From: Chaetorhynchus papuensis
Taxonomy: Eukaryota; Chordata; Aves; Passeriformes; Rhipiduridae
NCBI GenBank assembly: GCA_013396525.1
Contig: VWYX01000790.1
Coordinates: 310,001 to 374,000, forward strand
Direction of reading: 5' to 3'
DNA: 64,000 bases
Shown here piece after piece: positions 1 through 14,220 of this stretch; position 1 is the first letter of the stretch; every line of letters starts with the position of its first letter. Position numbers and translations under genes: made by a program. Below the pieces are notes generated by a model that was not told the DNA's origin, ran no database searches, and saw only the letters and a program-made list of their open reading frames with translations.

Positions 1-3000
1 GTTGTAACTGTCTAACACCAGGCGAGCGGTTTTGTCTGACAAAGTTCTATTTCCAAACGTTGTATTTCCTGCTGTGTCGTGTACGAGCGCATTTGCCAAA
101 TCACCAACAAGTACCAATCAGCGAAACGGGGTGGGTGTGGTGATACCGAGCCAAAACCACTCATTTAGATGTTTTTATTGCTCTGTTTATAGGCCTGGTG
201 TAAAAGCCATTGAAATCAACAGAAGGGATTGTGTTGACTTTGGTGAGCTTCTACCAGGCCCTAAACGACCAGCTCATCCTGCTTTTCCTGCACAGCAGCA
301 AAAGCACAGGCTTTGCATGTCCCGTCTTTCTTGTATCGTTCGAAGAGTTCTGAAAGGAAGAAGTCCAGAAATTGAAGAGGAGATGGAGTAGATTTCTGTG
401 CTTGCTAAGGATGTTCATCACTGGTTGTTGCCCTTGGGTCATCCTGTAGTGCAGTTTGGAATGCACTGTGTAGGATGCAGGCTGTTTTGAATAACAAGTC
501 CCAAGGAAGGCAACCTCTAGGTTTTTAATTCCCACACTGAAAATTTTATTATTTCCTGTGCCTTTGAAATTCTGTAAATGCATAAAAATCTTACTGAGGA
601 CAGTGGAAAATCTGCAACTCTCACTAGCTGAAATTCACTCCTGGTGTTCAGAAATATCCAGAACGAATGATTCAATTTTCTTTCGTTAATATTTACTCTG
701 TGCCTACATGGATTTAGTTTAATGAGCTGCATTGTTCCTCTGATATTTGTAGTTTGTATTTAAATGTATCTTTTAGAATAATAATATGGTCACTCTGATT
801 TTTTTGGATTAGTGTAAAAAGTCAGTACTGGTGTTTATGGAGATTGCTGAGGGGTTTGGTCTTTATTTACTTAGTCAGAACTTTTGTTAGGTATGTTTTT
901 GACTAAAGTTCGTGAGTTTGAATTCATCTCAGCTCTTCACTGTTCTAAGTTTGGAGGAAGAAAGATTGGAGTAATTTAAAGGTAAAATCCAGGTAAGACC
1001 TCTGTTTCCAGAAATAGGGTGATCCCATCTTATTAGCTTGCTTGAACTAGCATTCATGGAGCCAAGCCAAATACCTCTGCAGTCACAGCATGGCTTATGC
1101 ACACCTGGAGAATTCCCTGTGCAGAACAGAAACTTACTCTTCTCCTTCTGGGATTTTGATAGCAAGCTTTAAACCGAAATCAGTACTGCATTACTACAGC
1201 ATTAGGCTGCTTCTCAAGTAATTCGTTCCCAGGAGTTGCAGAAGTGTAAAACTGCAGTAAACTCGGGAGAAAATTTCCCTTTGCTTAGGAAATGTAGTGT
1301 GAATTTAGAGTGCTTCTTCAGTCACTAAGAAATGCCACAAGATTAAAAGTATTTTACTTGTAGATTTTTTTTTTCCACTTTGCTGACTCTTAAACAACTG
1401 GCAAGAAAAAGAATCGTAAGGTAGAGACTATTTCAAGCTCCGTGAAAACTACATAAAATAAATGGCTGGAGATTCACAAGAAAATGATAGGTTTCAGCAG
1501 GGTTGAGGGTGTCTCATTTCACAGCACTGATTCTTTTTTAAGATTTTTCAGGCCATTGAGTCATCCCTGATTCCATCTCTAAATCTTATACAGCAGGTCT
1601 TGGTCTCAAGTTACTTTATGTCCAGGTGTATGATTGTGTGATCGTGCTGTGGTCAATTCACATATTCCCTGCCTAGGCTGTTTTATTTTGTTGGAAGAGA
1701 ACATCTGTGACAAAGAAATTTCTTGTTTTACATAATTTATTCAGGAAACTGAATTTGGAATGGTTGATCTTGAACTAAGTACTATATGGGCATCTGGTAT
1801 TTATCAAATTATTTGGTGTAGTGATTAACTTTGTGACTTGTGGAAAGACTGTTGAGTAAGTAAGGCTAACCCTGAAGACATTTGACAGGTAGAACTCCCA
1901 TACAAGTGTATACAGTGGTTGCTGGGTATAAGCAGATCTGAGTCTGTCAGTCACTTCTATCTGATCCTGTACTTGTCAAAAAGACAGTGATAGTGTGTAC
2001 CTCTACTGGCTTTTTTGCTTAAGTACCCGAAATAAAAACTAATTTCTGCAGTTCATAGCTCTATTTCACACAAGAGTAGGCAAAGAAGGTGACTACCCAT
2101 TCTGATTTTTTGAAAATTTAAAGTCTGGTAAGACAAACAAAAGTAACTTCTCTCTCTGCCAAGAAATCCAAGTGATGTTCTGTTAAAATTGTCATTTAAC
2201 AAGAATGGTGAGTCAAATCTTGTAGCATTTTTTTGTTCAGGAAGTTAACTGGAATGCTGAGCAAAAATACCTCTCCTTACCTAAAGGAAGCTAAAGCAAA
2301 CACTGCTTCATGTAATTAAGGTCACAGCTTTCTAGGAGGATGACATTTTAACAGAAGTATATTTGTATATTTATGTATATGTTTAAGTGTAGGGGAGCGC
2401 TTAAAACTTCATATTCTTTCATGACACCAGAGAATTACCTAGGTACTTCTGTCTTCCATCACTGTCTCCAATTTAAAGCAGACATGTTTTGTCTTGATTA
2501 GGTTTTAAACAAGACCAAACAATTTTTTTTTTTCATTGAAGAATAGAGAAATATATTTTAATGATCCAGGTTTGTATTTCTTGTTGCAAACAGAATAATT
2601 TTCATTTTCGAGTCAGTTTTTGGCTGTTTCAAATACTTCTATTCTGTTAGGCGTGGTATTTTTTTTAAATTTCAGCTTGAGTAGAAAATCCAGGGGTGGG
2701 ATTACCAGTGACCATCTTGGGTACAAGCAGTTATTAGCAAATGGTTCATACTACACAGATAAAATGAGGTATGGTGCTGCCCGAGGTGGGTGGCAGCTGG
2801 TGAATTCAAAAGCTCTATACCAGATTACTCATCATGTTTGAATTTGCTGCTAGGAATAAACATGTTGCCTGCTTCTAAAATAGATTATTTATAACCTTTT
2901 GAAAAGATTTCTGACAGGACTTACAACAGATGGGTTTAGGAAACAAGATATTTATCCCTATTTAGACCATTTCTACAGTTATTTCACTCATTAAATGGAT

Positions 3001-6000
3001 TTTCCAGATGAGCAAGTTAGAATTTTCTCATTTTTGCATTCTGCTGTATTTCTTATGGCAGTTAGGCAGGAGTGTAGCTGCTGAAAGAAGCACAATTGTT
3101 GGGAAAAGCCCAAAAGTTTCAGTAACCCTCTTTTCAAAGGCAGTTGCTGCACTGCTTTGAGATGAAGGACCTTCAAATGGAAGATCTATGAAGATCTGTC
3201 TGAAGTACCAGTTACTTTTTTATTAATAATTCAAAAATTCATTTAGATGACAGAGTACTGCAAATTAATTTCAACGAAGTCCAAGTGAAAATACATTTCT
3301 TTGCATGTCAGTTGCTTTGCAGTAAGTCAGGTTTACTTAGTTTGTTGTCATGTGCTGAGGTTCATCTGCCCAAAGAGAGGAGTCTTGCAGCCAGATACCT
3401 GGATACTTTTACCACCAGGATAGAAGTCAAGTATTTGAAATTAGCTAAGGGAGTAAAGGGAGACCAAGTTACAAAAACTTAAATTCCCTATCATGCTGGT
3501 GAAGAGACAAACAGAGAAGACACCTGCCATGAATTTTCCAGATTTCCTATTAATTAAATGCAGTCTGTTGGCATTTAAGTGCAGTGTGACTGTATGATGC
3601 ATTTCAATCTGCACTGGGAAGTTTTCATGACATAAATCAGCTTGGCATGACTTAATGGTCTGTTAAGAGGGGTGCAGCATGAAAAACAGTAGAAAGGGCT
3701 GTATTTTATAGAAAGTGCTATTAGGTTTTGTGTCTAGAAATTACATTGCTCAGATGGTTCAGATTGGTAAGTGAGAAAGAATTCTCTTTATTCTTCTTCA
3801 TTCTGACTCTTGCAGGGGAAGTTTAGACGATGAATGCTTTTATTTTTAATCCATTCATGCACATTTCACCTTCACTTGAGACACTGAGGATTTATAAAAT
3901 ATTAGTAGTGCAGATTGGTGTGTGACAGGAGAGATAAGATCATGCTTGGTGCTATGGTGCCATCTTTCAGTGGCAGAAGTCTCAAATTTCTATCAAAATG
4001 TGCTATCTTGCCTGTCTGCTACCACTTATAGAAATTTTCAGGAGAGGGTAAGAATGATAGTGGACATTAGGCTTTTTGGATTTGTTAAATCAAAGAGTAA
4101 GGCATCATTATTTTTTAAAAGGTCAGCAAATTCTTCAGATTTAAAGATAAAAGGTTGCTGTAGAATGAAATTCAGATTTCTTTGTATGCCAGTAAGAGAT
4201 TAAAATATGGAGCTGACTTGTTATGATTTTTCATAGCCTGTAAATGCTACTCTAAAAATCTTGAAGTCCTTAGCATGTCTGCTTTGCCTAAAGTTCAGCC
4301 ACTGAAGTGCAGGAAATGATCGAGAGTCCCATTATTTTAATTTTTTTGTAATTGCTGAACTCTAGCTTGGGAAACTTTTAAGAAGTTTAATGCATAACTT
4401 TTGTTTTTTAATCTTCAAAGTTTCTCAAAGCATGCTTAAATGAGTGGGAATTGTATCCCCATTTCAGTGGCTTCTGAGTTCTGAGTATTTCCATAAGTCT
4501 TTGAAGATGAGTGTATAAAAAAGGCCTGTTGATGTGTGGCTCTCCCCAAGCTTTTCCCTTCCTTTTAGTAAATGGAGTAATTGGTTTCCTTTCCTTCAAG
4601 AGCAATGTGGAAATCAATACATTAATCTATTCACTTTTCCCTTTACTTTCTTTGCTCTATTGCTGCCAGCCAGTTTACAGCTTGGATATGATCTCAGTGT
4701 TACTTCCACAGCAAAACTCCTGTGTGCCCTATTCCTTGAATGTTAACATTGTCAGTCAGAATAAATAGTCATTTTTCTTCCTCCCTCCTTTTTCTCTCTT
4801 CATTTAACAGTGTCCCAAATTGAGCAGTGTCTCCTCTCAGCCTTATTTATTATCAAGGGTAAACAAACCAGGAATTTGTCACCTTTTTCACTATAGATGT
4901 AGCCTACGAGCCTATCCAGGCTCTTTACCCTTCTCATTATCTCCTTAGCTCTTCTCTTCAGCATGTGAATTCATGTCTTTTTGAAGGAGGTAACCGCATT
5001 ACACTCATTATTCTGATAATTCATAATTCTGAAATCCTACTGTATCAGCAAGGGCTGTGCTTTTCCTTTTTGAACATATTGCCAACAAACCATCCTGCTA
5101 TCTCCCCTGAAAAAGGGAATCAAGGCATATTCCATCTTTTTGTTGGCATAATTTGTATTGTTTGGTAAACTCACAGAAGGTAGGAGTGGCACAAGCCATC
5201 CCCTGAGGGTACAATTTACATAAGGCACGAGGCTAAAATGTTAACCTTTTAGGAGAGCACATCTTTTCTATGTGATCTGAGCAAAAGGTATATCCTGAAT
5301 CTCAGGCACTTGAGGAAAAAGCAAAAAATTACAAAGCATTGTCTAAATTAGAGAAAGTTCTGAGTAATGGAAGTTACTCAGGCAAAGCCAGACAGAACCA
5401 ATGCTCCTTTTCTTTATATACATCAAAACTAAATGAAAAACTTTCTACATGGGATTTTCCAGCAGCATCTGTAAAGTTCAGGGGCTGCTTAGAAGAGATG
5501 ACTGGACAAGGTATAACAAAATAGAGATGTGTGACTAAATGAGAGCAGGCTACAGTCTAAAGCTGGGATGAAATTAAGACCAATATTTAAACTAAACAAA
5601 GAAGAGGAGGAGCCCAGGAAAAGTGCTGCTGCTGAAGTCAGAGCACTGGAGAATGGGATGGGGGAATGGCAAGGAGATGCCTTTGTTTTTGGCTATGTAG
5701 GAGGCAGACTTGAAATTTTTTTTAATAATTATTCTCAGTATATTTTTATTGACATTTTCCTAGGGAAGAATGAAGAACAACTCTTTTTTTCTACCATGCA
5801 CATTTATTCCACTTCATTCTTTTGAATCATCCAGGGATAAAAGAGAGGGTCTATGTGTCAAAATATATAGGACAGTTAGCAGTTTTTATTTATTGATTCT
5901 CTAGACTTCTTTCACCTCTTGCAAAGAAGGAAAAAACGCTTATGCTTCCATGCTTTAAGAGATTATCTGCTTCAGTGTTTCAGAGCAACTGAAGGATAAA

Positions 6001-8400
6001 AATGTTGTTATATGTGAAATTCAGAACTTGAATTTAAATCGAAAATTAGAACAATTAGTATGAAAGTTTAGCATTCTCAAATGATCAAAGTGTACTCTTT
6101 TCACCATGTTGTGTTTACACGTGGTTCATCTGAAAACACCAACAAACCAAAACAAAAGGAGTTTCTCACTTTCCGTGAGACAAGAGCAGTGTGAAGGACA
6201 CTTACAGGAGAGCTGGTCCTGGTAATAATTCCCCCTGCTCTCTACCTCTTGCTCTGATTCTCCTTCCCCAGTGTTTCCTTTCGTTCAACCTGCCAAAAGT
6301 TCTCCCCACTTGTAGCATGTGCTTCTGCTTTTGTGTATTTGACCTGTTGTTGCAGGACACCTGAGGACTAATTTTGAAGCAGTGTCAGTGTTAAAGGTGG
6401 TATCCAAGCTATGGATTATCTGTGCTTCCCTAGGTTATGGAAAGCTGCTTTCCAGAAGACTCCAAACCAAGCACCTGCTTTGCAATCTCCACCCATGTAA
6501 TTTTAAAATAATGTAACGGGTGTCGTGAAGGCTTCATGAATCACTTGTTATCCCCACAACCCAGCCATTCTTCAATTTTGTTGCACAGCTATTCACCTAA
6601 AGAAGAAATCATGAAAGACAGAGAACACTATAAATGGACAAGCAAGAGGACATAGTTAAAACAAAACAAAACAAAAACATCCACAAAATGAGATTTATGC
6701 ATTTGTTTCAAAGGCTGCTGCACTCATACAGCCTTGGAAATGGCAGAATAGGAGAGGAAACACATTTTCCAGGTAACTCAGTTGTAACTCAAGTGCTAAA
6801 AAGTTACTGCCTTCCCTGTGTTTGAACACACCTAATCATTGGAGCACACCATAAGATTGAGATGTCTTTTCTCTTTAAAGAGAATTATTATCCTTAGCTT
6901 CCATTAGTTTATCCGTGATAAGAAAGATCTGAATTAGTAATAGGCCTAAGCTGTCATCGTCTCAGTCTTCTGTAATGGCTCCTGTGTCAGAGGCTACACC
7001 CTTGATTTATCATTAGTCACGGTTAATAGTGCACTAATAACTTTGTGTCCTAACAACCACACATCACTTTCAGTACCCATTAAGAAGATCTGAACTTCTG
7101 AGGCAAGAACTGCTGAATCAGCCCAGGTTTCTAGAGCTTGAGGCTGCACCTATTTTGTTTTTCTCTGTTTACTCCATCAGCAATAGTAGCCTTGCAAAAG
7201 ATCTTTCAAAATTTCTAGACTTATGTGTCTGCACTTCTTGACAGCTTGTGCTAAACATTATTACCGGGTGTATAGATAGGATCTTACAGGGTTATTTTGT
7301 ATTTCTATCACAAAATCATCTAAAATTCCAATATCTGCTAGACAAATTTAACCAAGGACACACAAAGGTAGAGGATCATTATTTTTTTAAAGAGTTCCTG
7401 TACTGCCTTCAATTGTCATCTAAGCTGGTATCAGGAACCAGCAAAGCAATCCTACAGATATGTAGTTCTATTCCACAGATGGTGTCAAGGGTTACCTCCC
7501 TTTTCAAAATATGTGTTACTTCAGATGGAGCTCTGCGGGCTTCTCCTGTCCTCTGTGTAAATATCCTAGAGGCAAGTCTTGATTTGTACTTGTAAGAGTG
7601 GAATTGAGTTTGATCTCTCAAAATATCCGTGTGTGTCAAAGGCAGCTGAGGGGGCCACACGAATGTTGTCACTGCGGTAAGGATTTGAGAGGAGCACTGA
7701 GATACCAGCTCCAAGTCTTTGAGGGCTTTGCAAAAGAAGACTGTGATGTTTATAGGGTTTCAAAAGTCAAAAAGCCGTTTGGGGAAGGCAAAATTATCTT
7801 GTCACCCAACTGACTCTCTTAGCTCCAGACAGTACCAGGTGTAACGTTGATTGTTCAAATGCAGTTAAATGATTGCTGCAGATGTACAATGCTGAAAAAG
7901 ACTGCAGGTGGAAATCTTAGGTTGGTCTGCTGTCTCTTCCCGGCTGGAAGCAGAACCGAGTATTACAGAATCTTGCTACTTTACCAGCCAGTGTGTTTCT
8001 ACTTGTTCTTCAGAGCCTTTTCCCCTACCATTATCTGGGTTTTGCTTAGAATATTTACAAGTCAGCATCTTTCCTCTTGCCCCCTTTGAAACAGTCATAG
8101 AAATATAGTGATGGACAATAAACAATTCCAGTTTAAAATGAAGTACTCATCTTTCTCACTTTAACTTGCCTAAGTAATCGTCATGATGAATTTCATGTGC
8201 AGTTCACTATCAACTGAAATTAGTTGTAATTAAAGGTTGTCAAATCTGTAATTTAAGCCCTTGAAATTTGTTACTGTCACTCATTTCCTGTAATACATTT
8301 TTTTTTTCCAGTGGATTTGATCCAAAGTCCACATAAGCCAATAGGAGAATTTCTACCCGCTTCAGTGAGGTTTGAATAAAGTCTCATATTCCATGGTGGA

Positions 8401-9113
8401 ATCATAGAATCGTTTAGGTTTGAAAAGACCTTTGAGATCTTTTAAATACTCCAAGGATAGTGATTCCACCACCTCCCAGGGCAGCCTGCTCCAGTGCTTG
8501 ACAATCTTTTTGGTGAAGAAGTTTTTCCTAAAACCCAATCTAAACCTCTTCTAGCATGACTTGAGGCCATTTCCTGTTGTCCTATCATTTGTTACCTGGG
8601 GGAAGAGACTGACCTCCACCTGTCTACACCCTCCTGTCACGGAGTTGTAGAGAACAATAAGGTCTTCCCCAAGCCTCCTTTTCCCCAGGCTAAACACCCC
8701 CAGCTCCCTCAGCTGCTCCTCATCAGACTTGTGCTCCAGACCCTTCCCCAGCTCTGTTGCCCTTCTCTGGACACTCTCCAGCCCCTCAATGTTCCTTTTG
8801 CAGTGAGGAGCCCAAAACTGAATGAACACAGCACTTGAGGTGTGGCCTCAGCAGTGCCCAGCACAGGGAGACAATCACTGCCCTGCTCCTGCTGCCACAC
8901 CATTGCTGACACAGGCCAGGTGCCACTGGCCTTCTTGGCCACCTGGGCACTGTTGGCTCATGTTCAGCTGCTGTCAACCAGAACCTCCAGGTCCTTTTCC
9001 ACTAGGCAGATTTCCAGCTATGCTTCCCTAAGCTTGTAGCACTGCCTGGGGTTGTTGTGATTCAAGTACAGGACCCAGCACTTGGCCTTGTTGTACCTCA
9101 TACAATTTGCCTT
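8401..9113 (-). mobile_element. CR1 LINE 3' fragment, antisense, with internal deletion
   Basis: The plus strand begins with atcatagaatcgtttaggtt, the reverse complement of the CR1 3' terminus, and continues through the well known avian CR1 sequence to ctcatacaatttgcc near 9110. On the minus strand, 8829-8551 translates to the carboxyl end of the CR1 ORF2 protein (FWAPHCKRNIEGLESVQRRA, then LRELGVFSLGKRRLGEDL), the part following the reverse transcriptase. Compared with the family as I recall it, roughly 70 bases just inside the 3' end are missing (aagacctttgagatc runs straight into ttttaaatactcc). The copy is 5' truncated, as is usual for CR1, and non-functional. The 5' boundary is approximate; diverged homology may reach about 9145. 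Confidence 0.93.
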
Positions 9114-10137
9114 AGTCCTTTAATTCAGTTGCACTAGATGCACTAGAAACAAAACTTGCTACAATATCTAATTTTAATTAAAATCACCAATATAATGTAT
9201 GAACCCCAGGGCACCTGGTCTGGGGAAGGTACTGCGAGCAAGTTATGATAATAAAATTCCCGTAGGATCATTGAATTCAATGTCAACTACAAATCACAAG
9301 ATCAGCTGAGGAAATGGTGTCACTGGGAAAAAATGTTGCTAGTATGATATGGCATCAATGCACTTTTTTGCCATGAATTCACATTTTTATGTATTAAGTT
9401 TCCCCTCCCCTTCTGAGTCTTCTGCTACATTTCTTATCAGATGACCAGAGTTCACCTACAAGGGATGAACGCTCTGTCTCAGTCAAGCTGCTCTGCATCA
9501 GCAGCTTTATCAGCTCCTGTTGACTCAGTGTAGCCTATAGTATTCAGCAGCAGTACAAGGAAGAAATGCATGAAATCCATCCTATCAGATTAGAGATTCT
9601 ACTAACTACTAAGATTGGAGTAGAGTTGAGAAATCCCTTTGAAATAATATGCAGCTTTTTTTTTTTGGTTGTTTTTTTTTTCTAAAGCTTTTTAACACTG
9701 GGGCTGCGGCTACCTTCATATACATTTATTAACAGCATAAAAGATACATTCAGTCATGCATAAACCACCAACATCCTAAAGGAGTGCAACAGAATGCACT
9801 CCTCCCATTTTGAACAACATAACTAGTGTTCACTACTGCTCATGCTTCTTTTCTATCTCCATTTTAATTCCTGCAGTCGAATACTGTTCTGTGCTGTAAA
9901 AACAGTTCTGAACATGATGTGATTAACCTTATGGTCCCCCCATCCCCTCATCTCAAAGCCCCCTCGTACGTGGCCTGCGCTTTCTATTCATGTTCAACCA
10001 TCTGATTTCCATATCATCTATTAGCATAACAGAGCTTTAGTGTGACATTGATTGAAGCCAGCGCTTGCTGAATGCAGTATCAAAGCATAATTTGCCAGAA
10101 ATCAAATCTAATTTACTGTGTACTGTTTAAATTTCTC

Positions 10138-10165
10138 AAAAAAAAAAAAAAAGGAAAAGGAAAAG
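10138..10165 (+). repeat. A-rich simple sequence
   Basis: A run of 13-14 A followed by ggaaaaggaaaagaag. It could be the tail of an old retroposon, but no element body is recognisable upstream. No function is inferred. Confidence 0.6.
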
Positions 10166-13100
10166 AAGTTTCAATAGAAGTATATTGGGTCTGTAATCTT
10201 AGTTGTTCTTTTTTTTCCCATATTTTTGGCTAGTCTGCTGGAATTCGAGCAATATATTTCATTTTTAGAGCCACTGTCTTTGACTTTCAGATGTCAGTTA
10301 GGCAAGAGGTTTTCCACTCTGCTTCTTCCAATCCAGTTTATGTTTCCTCTGAAATAGTAAAAAGTAACAGTCTGATAGGCACAACACTCGGTTTGCTGCT
10401 TCCTAAATTTTTTCAACAGATCCTTCTAATGATCTTAATGTTTAGTTTGAATTAAGCAGTAAAGTACCACATAACTTTAACAGCTGAAGCATATCAAGCC
10501 TGCTGTTACTTCTCTAACTGTACCTTTTCAGAACATTTTAGAAATTCACCTACTTTGAGAGCAGCAATAATGGCTTGAATAAATTTTGCCCAATGTTCCA
10601 CGGAAGCTGCGTTTCGGGAAAGTCATGATCTCGCTTAACCCTTGTGCAGAATGGAAGTAATAATATTTATCTGTCTCTATAAACAGCATCCATATGTGAA
10701 CATAATGAGCTCTCTTTTTAGGAAAATTGAAGAACCCAAGTGCTTATTCTGTCAAAGCCTTGCTGTGTCTGAGCAGGGTCACGCTGCGTTCTCTGGGGAT
10801 AATGACAGCCATAGTGTTTGGGTAGTTACATTTAACCAAGAATTAATCCTGCAGTTATTTACTGTTACTTTCAGTTTTCAAGTTCAACTAGAAACTGACA
10901 GGTAAAACTGATATGGTGAAAACATTGTTTAAATGCTGTAAACAATGGTATTTTTATCAGAGGCTGTCTGTAAGCAGAGCTATAGCTGAATATGGCAACA
11001 AACTATGATGAAATGAAGATTTCCTTCATTATAGAACCCCATCTTTGCATAAATTTTAAAAAATGCATGCAAAGTTTTATTTTTCAAAAATTATGTTTTT
11101 CATGTCCTCTAAAATTGCGATACTAAATAGTTTGGCTGATGGAACTGGTTTTGTGCTCAATTTAATGTGAGTAAAAGCTCTGATTCATTTATTTTTATAG
11201 TGAGTTTCTAGCAATTATGGCTGCAGAGCAAAGCTAGAAAAGATAGTGTTGCATAACTATACGTCATTGTTTGCTGGAGTCTTTAGAAATCTTGTCCTGG
11301 TAACTATGAGGCCAAAGGTCTGCTCATGTAGTGTGTCAGATGGTGGAGAGGACTTGGTGTGTAGCAGGGAAGAGAGCAGAGCCACAGGGTCAGTCCACGT
11401 CTGAGCTACAGATTTATTTTCCTTGTCTGTTTGGGGAAAAAAAAAAAACAACAAACCAAAACAAAGCCAAACAAAAAAAAGAGGAACCTTTTTCTGCTCT
11501 TAGGAAAGTGAGAGATGTTCAAAATTAGGGATAGGTCAAAAACTGGAAACTAGGTAGAAAGCAGGGTGTATACCTCTCATTGTTCCTTGATTTGATTCTT
11601 GGAAGGTCTGCTACAGCAACAAACTCAGTTGTGTTATATCTGTTTAGAGCTCTGAATTATTGATTTACCATACAGACCTGTGTGTGTGAGAGTGTTTCAC
11701 ATGAACCTTTAAACTTGCCTACCTCGCATTTACTCTCTTACATGAGTTGAAGGACAGGCTCATGGAAATGCCATGCCCTTCTTGCTTCTATTGAGCTGTC
11801 TGAGAGCCCTGTCTGTGCACCCCCCAGTGCACCAAGCAAGCCTAAGAAGTGAATTTAGGCATCCATCGTGCTTAGGTTTGATCTGTGGCATGGTCTCCTG
11901 AAACCAGGTTTTTAGTCCCCATGGGAAGATTGTGCTCTTGAGGCCACCCACAATGCTGCATAGACAGGAGTGAGGCATGCACAGCTCCTGTCAAATGCAG
12001 GTACAGCACCTGAAGAGATTGGTCAGTTTCTTCTCTCTGCTGTGCCTGAGGTCACTGTTGGTTCTGTTAATATCCTGGGCAATGAACTTCTATAGCTGAG
12101 CAGCAAACACTGGGCTGATTCAGTGACATTTATTGAGCAGGTGGTCAGAACTGTAGAGAGGCCTTAGTGTGAGGTGTGTCTACAGGAAGGGAGGTGTCTG
12201 CTTCACAGCTTACAGCTCTTTTCCTCTTTCCCTTCCTGTACCACACTACACTGCCATGTCCTGGCACCTGTGGGGGTTGCACACAGATATGCTGGGTAAA
12301 ACAAGGTGAGGGAAACCCAAGTGACTCGCTGCAGCTCAGCACCTGGGGAGTGGTACAGCATGAGCTCAGTTCCTACAGTATGTATAGCAATACCTTATAG
12401 AAGCCTCAGAACACGTGGCTATAAACAGGCAGCAAGAGGGCACCTCACCCACAGTCCTGTCTGTTCATATGATTAACACCTGCTGAGGTGGAGGAAGAGG
12501 TGGACACTTCCCTCCAGTGAGGCCCACACCTCTCTTTAGGAGCGTGAGGGAGAAGAAAACACCCTCTACCTTCTAAATTGATTGTGATTCTAAATTGATG
12601 TTTATTAAGTGCTTTACAGTTCGTGTTTTAAGAGTGCCAGCACTACTCAGCTGATGCTCTTTAGACTCCTGCTGATCTATAAAGCCTTGGGAAGTACCTC
12701 ATGAGATAACAGCAAAGTGTGTTTCAAGAAAATCAGGTTTGCTCATGTTTCTGTGCAGTTAGCAGGTTTGTGTCTGTGCTGTCAGCAGGTGTAATCGGAA
12801 GCTGGGTCTTGATTGCTCTTTGTGCCTAATTAAATAGTTTGTAATTATAATGCTGAAAATACAGTTTTCTAAAACACTTAAATTCTGTTTACCTAAAAGC
12901 TTAGTGTTCCTAAACCATCCCTCTGCACAACCACAAAACCTGTTGTGGAACAGTAGAAAAGGAGGGTGGGGTGAGAGGTATGTTTTTTGGGTTTTTTTTA
13001 CTTTTTTTTCCCCTTCTTCAGCCTGCCCCAAAAGCTAGCTCGTCTTTTGATAAGAATATTTGGAGATGCTGCTTACATTTTTAAAATACGCAAGAGAGTG

Positions 13101-14220
13101 AAAATCCAGTTTCAGTGAATTCCAGTGATGAACCAAGACTGGAGAGTTTTTGTGTCACCCATAGAAAAGTCATTTGCTTCACTACTATGTCATGCTCAAC
13201 ATAGTTACTGAGTTCAAGCTTTTTATCCCAATCCTCTAACACTTCTTCCCCACTCTTCTTTCTACTCATTAACACCTTTTCTCTATCTTCACATTCCCAC
13301 CAAGCATTGACTCTCTATTCTCCACCATTACCCCCCAGACAAGTCAAACTATGCCCCTCTCTTAGACACTGTTCACTTCTGACTGTGCTTCCTGGTCCCC
13401 TGTGACTGAACATTCTTGATGCCAGCTACTTGAAAACATAGCCAGTCCTTCTTCTTTCTTGTTTTGACTCGTCTCTCTTTTTCTTTTCCCTGTGTCTTCA
13501 TTATCTCCTGAAATACCTATTCCTTCTTACTCAGCACTCACCTCTGCCCACTAACTCTTCAGCTTTTGCTTCCCTCTAATCTTTAAACTAGCTGAAACCT
13601 GGGTTTACCAAGCTTGTGTTCTTTTAGCAACCATTCTTTTTACAACAAGTCCTCCTTCCCAATCCATTCTCAACCACACTGCATCTAAGAGGAGTGAGGG
13701 AGCTCTTAAACTTGTCATCCAGACCTTTCTCTCCTTTCTCATTCATTTTTAAAAGTCCAGAGGGGCAGATTGAGAAAGGCAGCCTGTTTATCCTACTTCA
13801 TGCCTTGCAATACACGATAGATTTAGCGGCTCTGTGAAATGTGAGAGGATAAGAGGGTGCTGATACCTTTCTAGAGCAAAGGTAGAATACATCCAGAGTC
13901 AGCAGTATAAACACCTGACTCCTGCTCTTCAGCATTTAATGTCATCAGAACTGACTCTAGCATGTATGGTTGTAATGTTTCTTTCCTTTTTTATTTTTTT
14001 TTTAATAACTGGGGATGTCACATACATATATTGCTGCTCTCTTTGTCGCTGTTGTTGTTTCTGTTTATATATTAATTCCGTCTATACTAATGAATGTTTC
14101 TGGTGTCATGTCCTCTGACATAAAACAAATCTCCATAATGTTGTCTCTTTCCTTCAATATTCCCTATCTCTCCCTTGCAAAATATCCTAAACTTACACCA
14201 TGGTTTTTCTTACCTTGTAG

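Larger units (their letters stand above)
1..14220 (+). other. ROBO2: ROBO2 intron upstream of the Ig4 exons (3' part only)
   Basis: Non-coding intron sequence that begins outside the window and ends at the acceptor ttaccttgtag just before 14221. No ROBO2-like exon is visible: the Ig3 exons must lie further upstream. It holds an antisense CR1 remnant (8401-9113), an A13-14 run near 10138-10152 and many chance open frames under 120 codons. The first 160 bases carry nine CpGs, unusual for this AT-rich intron. Elsewhere I see nothing I can name. Confidence 0.85.

Noticed and set aside
32..391. Open frame of 119 codons on the plus strand at the window start
   Set aside because: No recognisable protein, no Kozak or promoter context, and it lies inside an intron of ROBO2; frames of this size are expected in 64 kb.
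8551..8829. Minus-strand open frame of 92 codons as an independent gene
   Set aside because: It is the decayed carboxyl end of the CR1 ORF2 protein and belongs to the LINE fragment.
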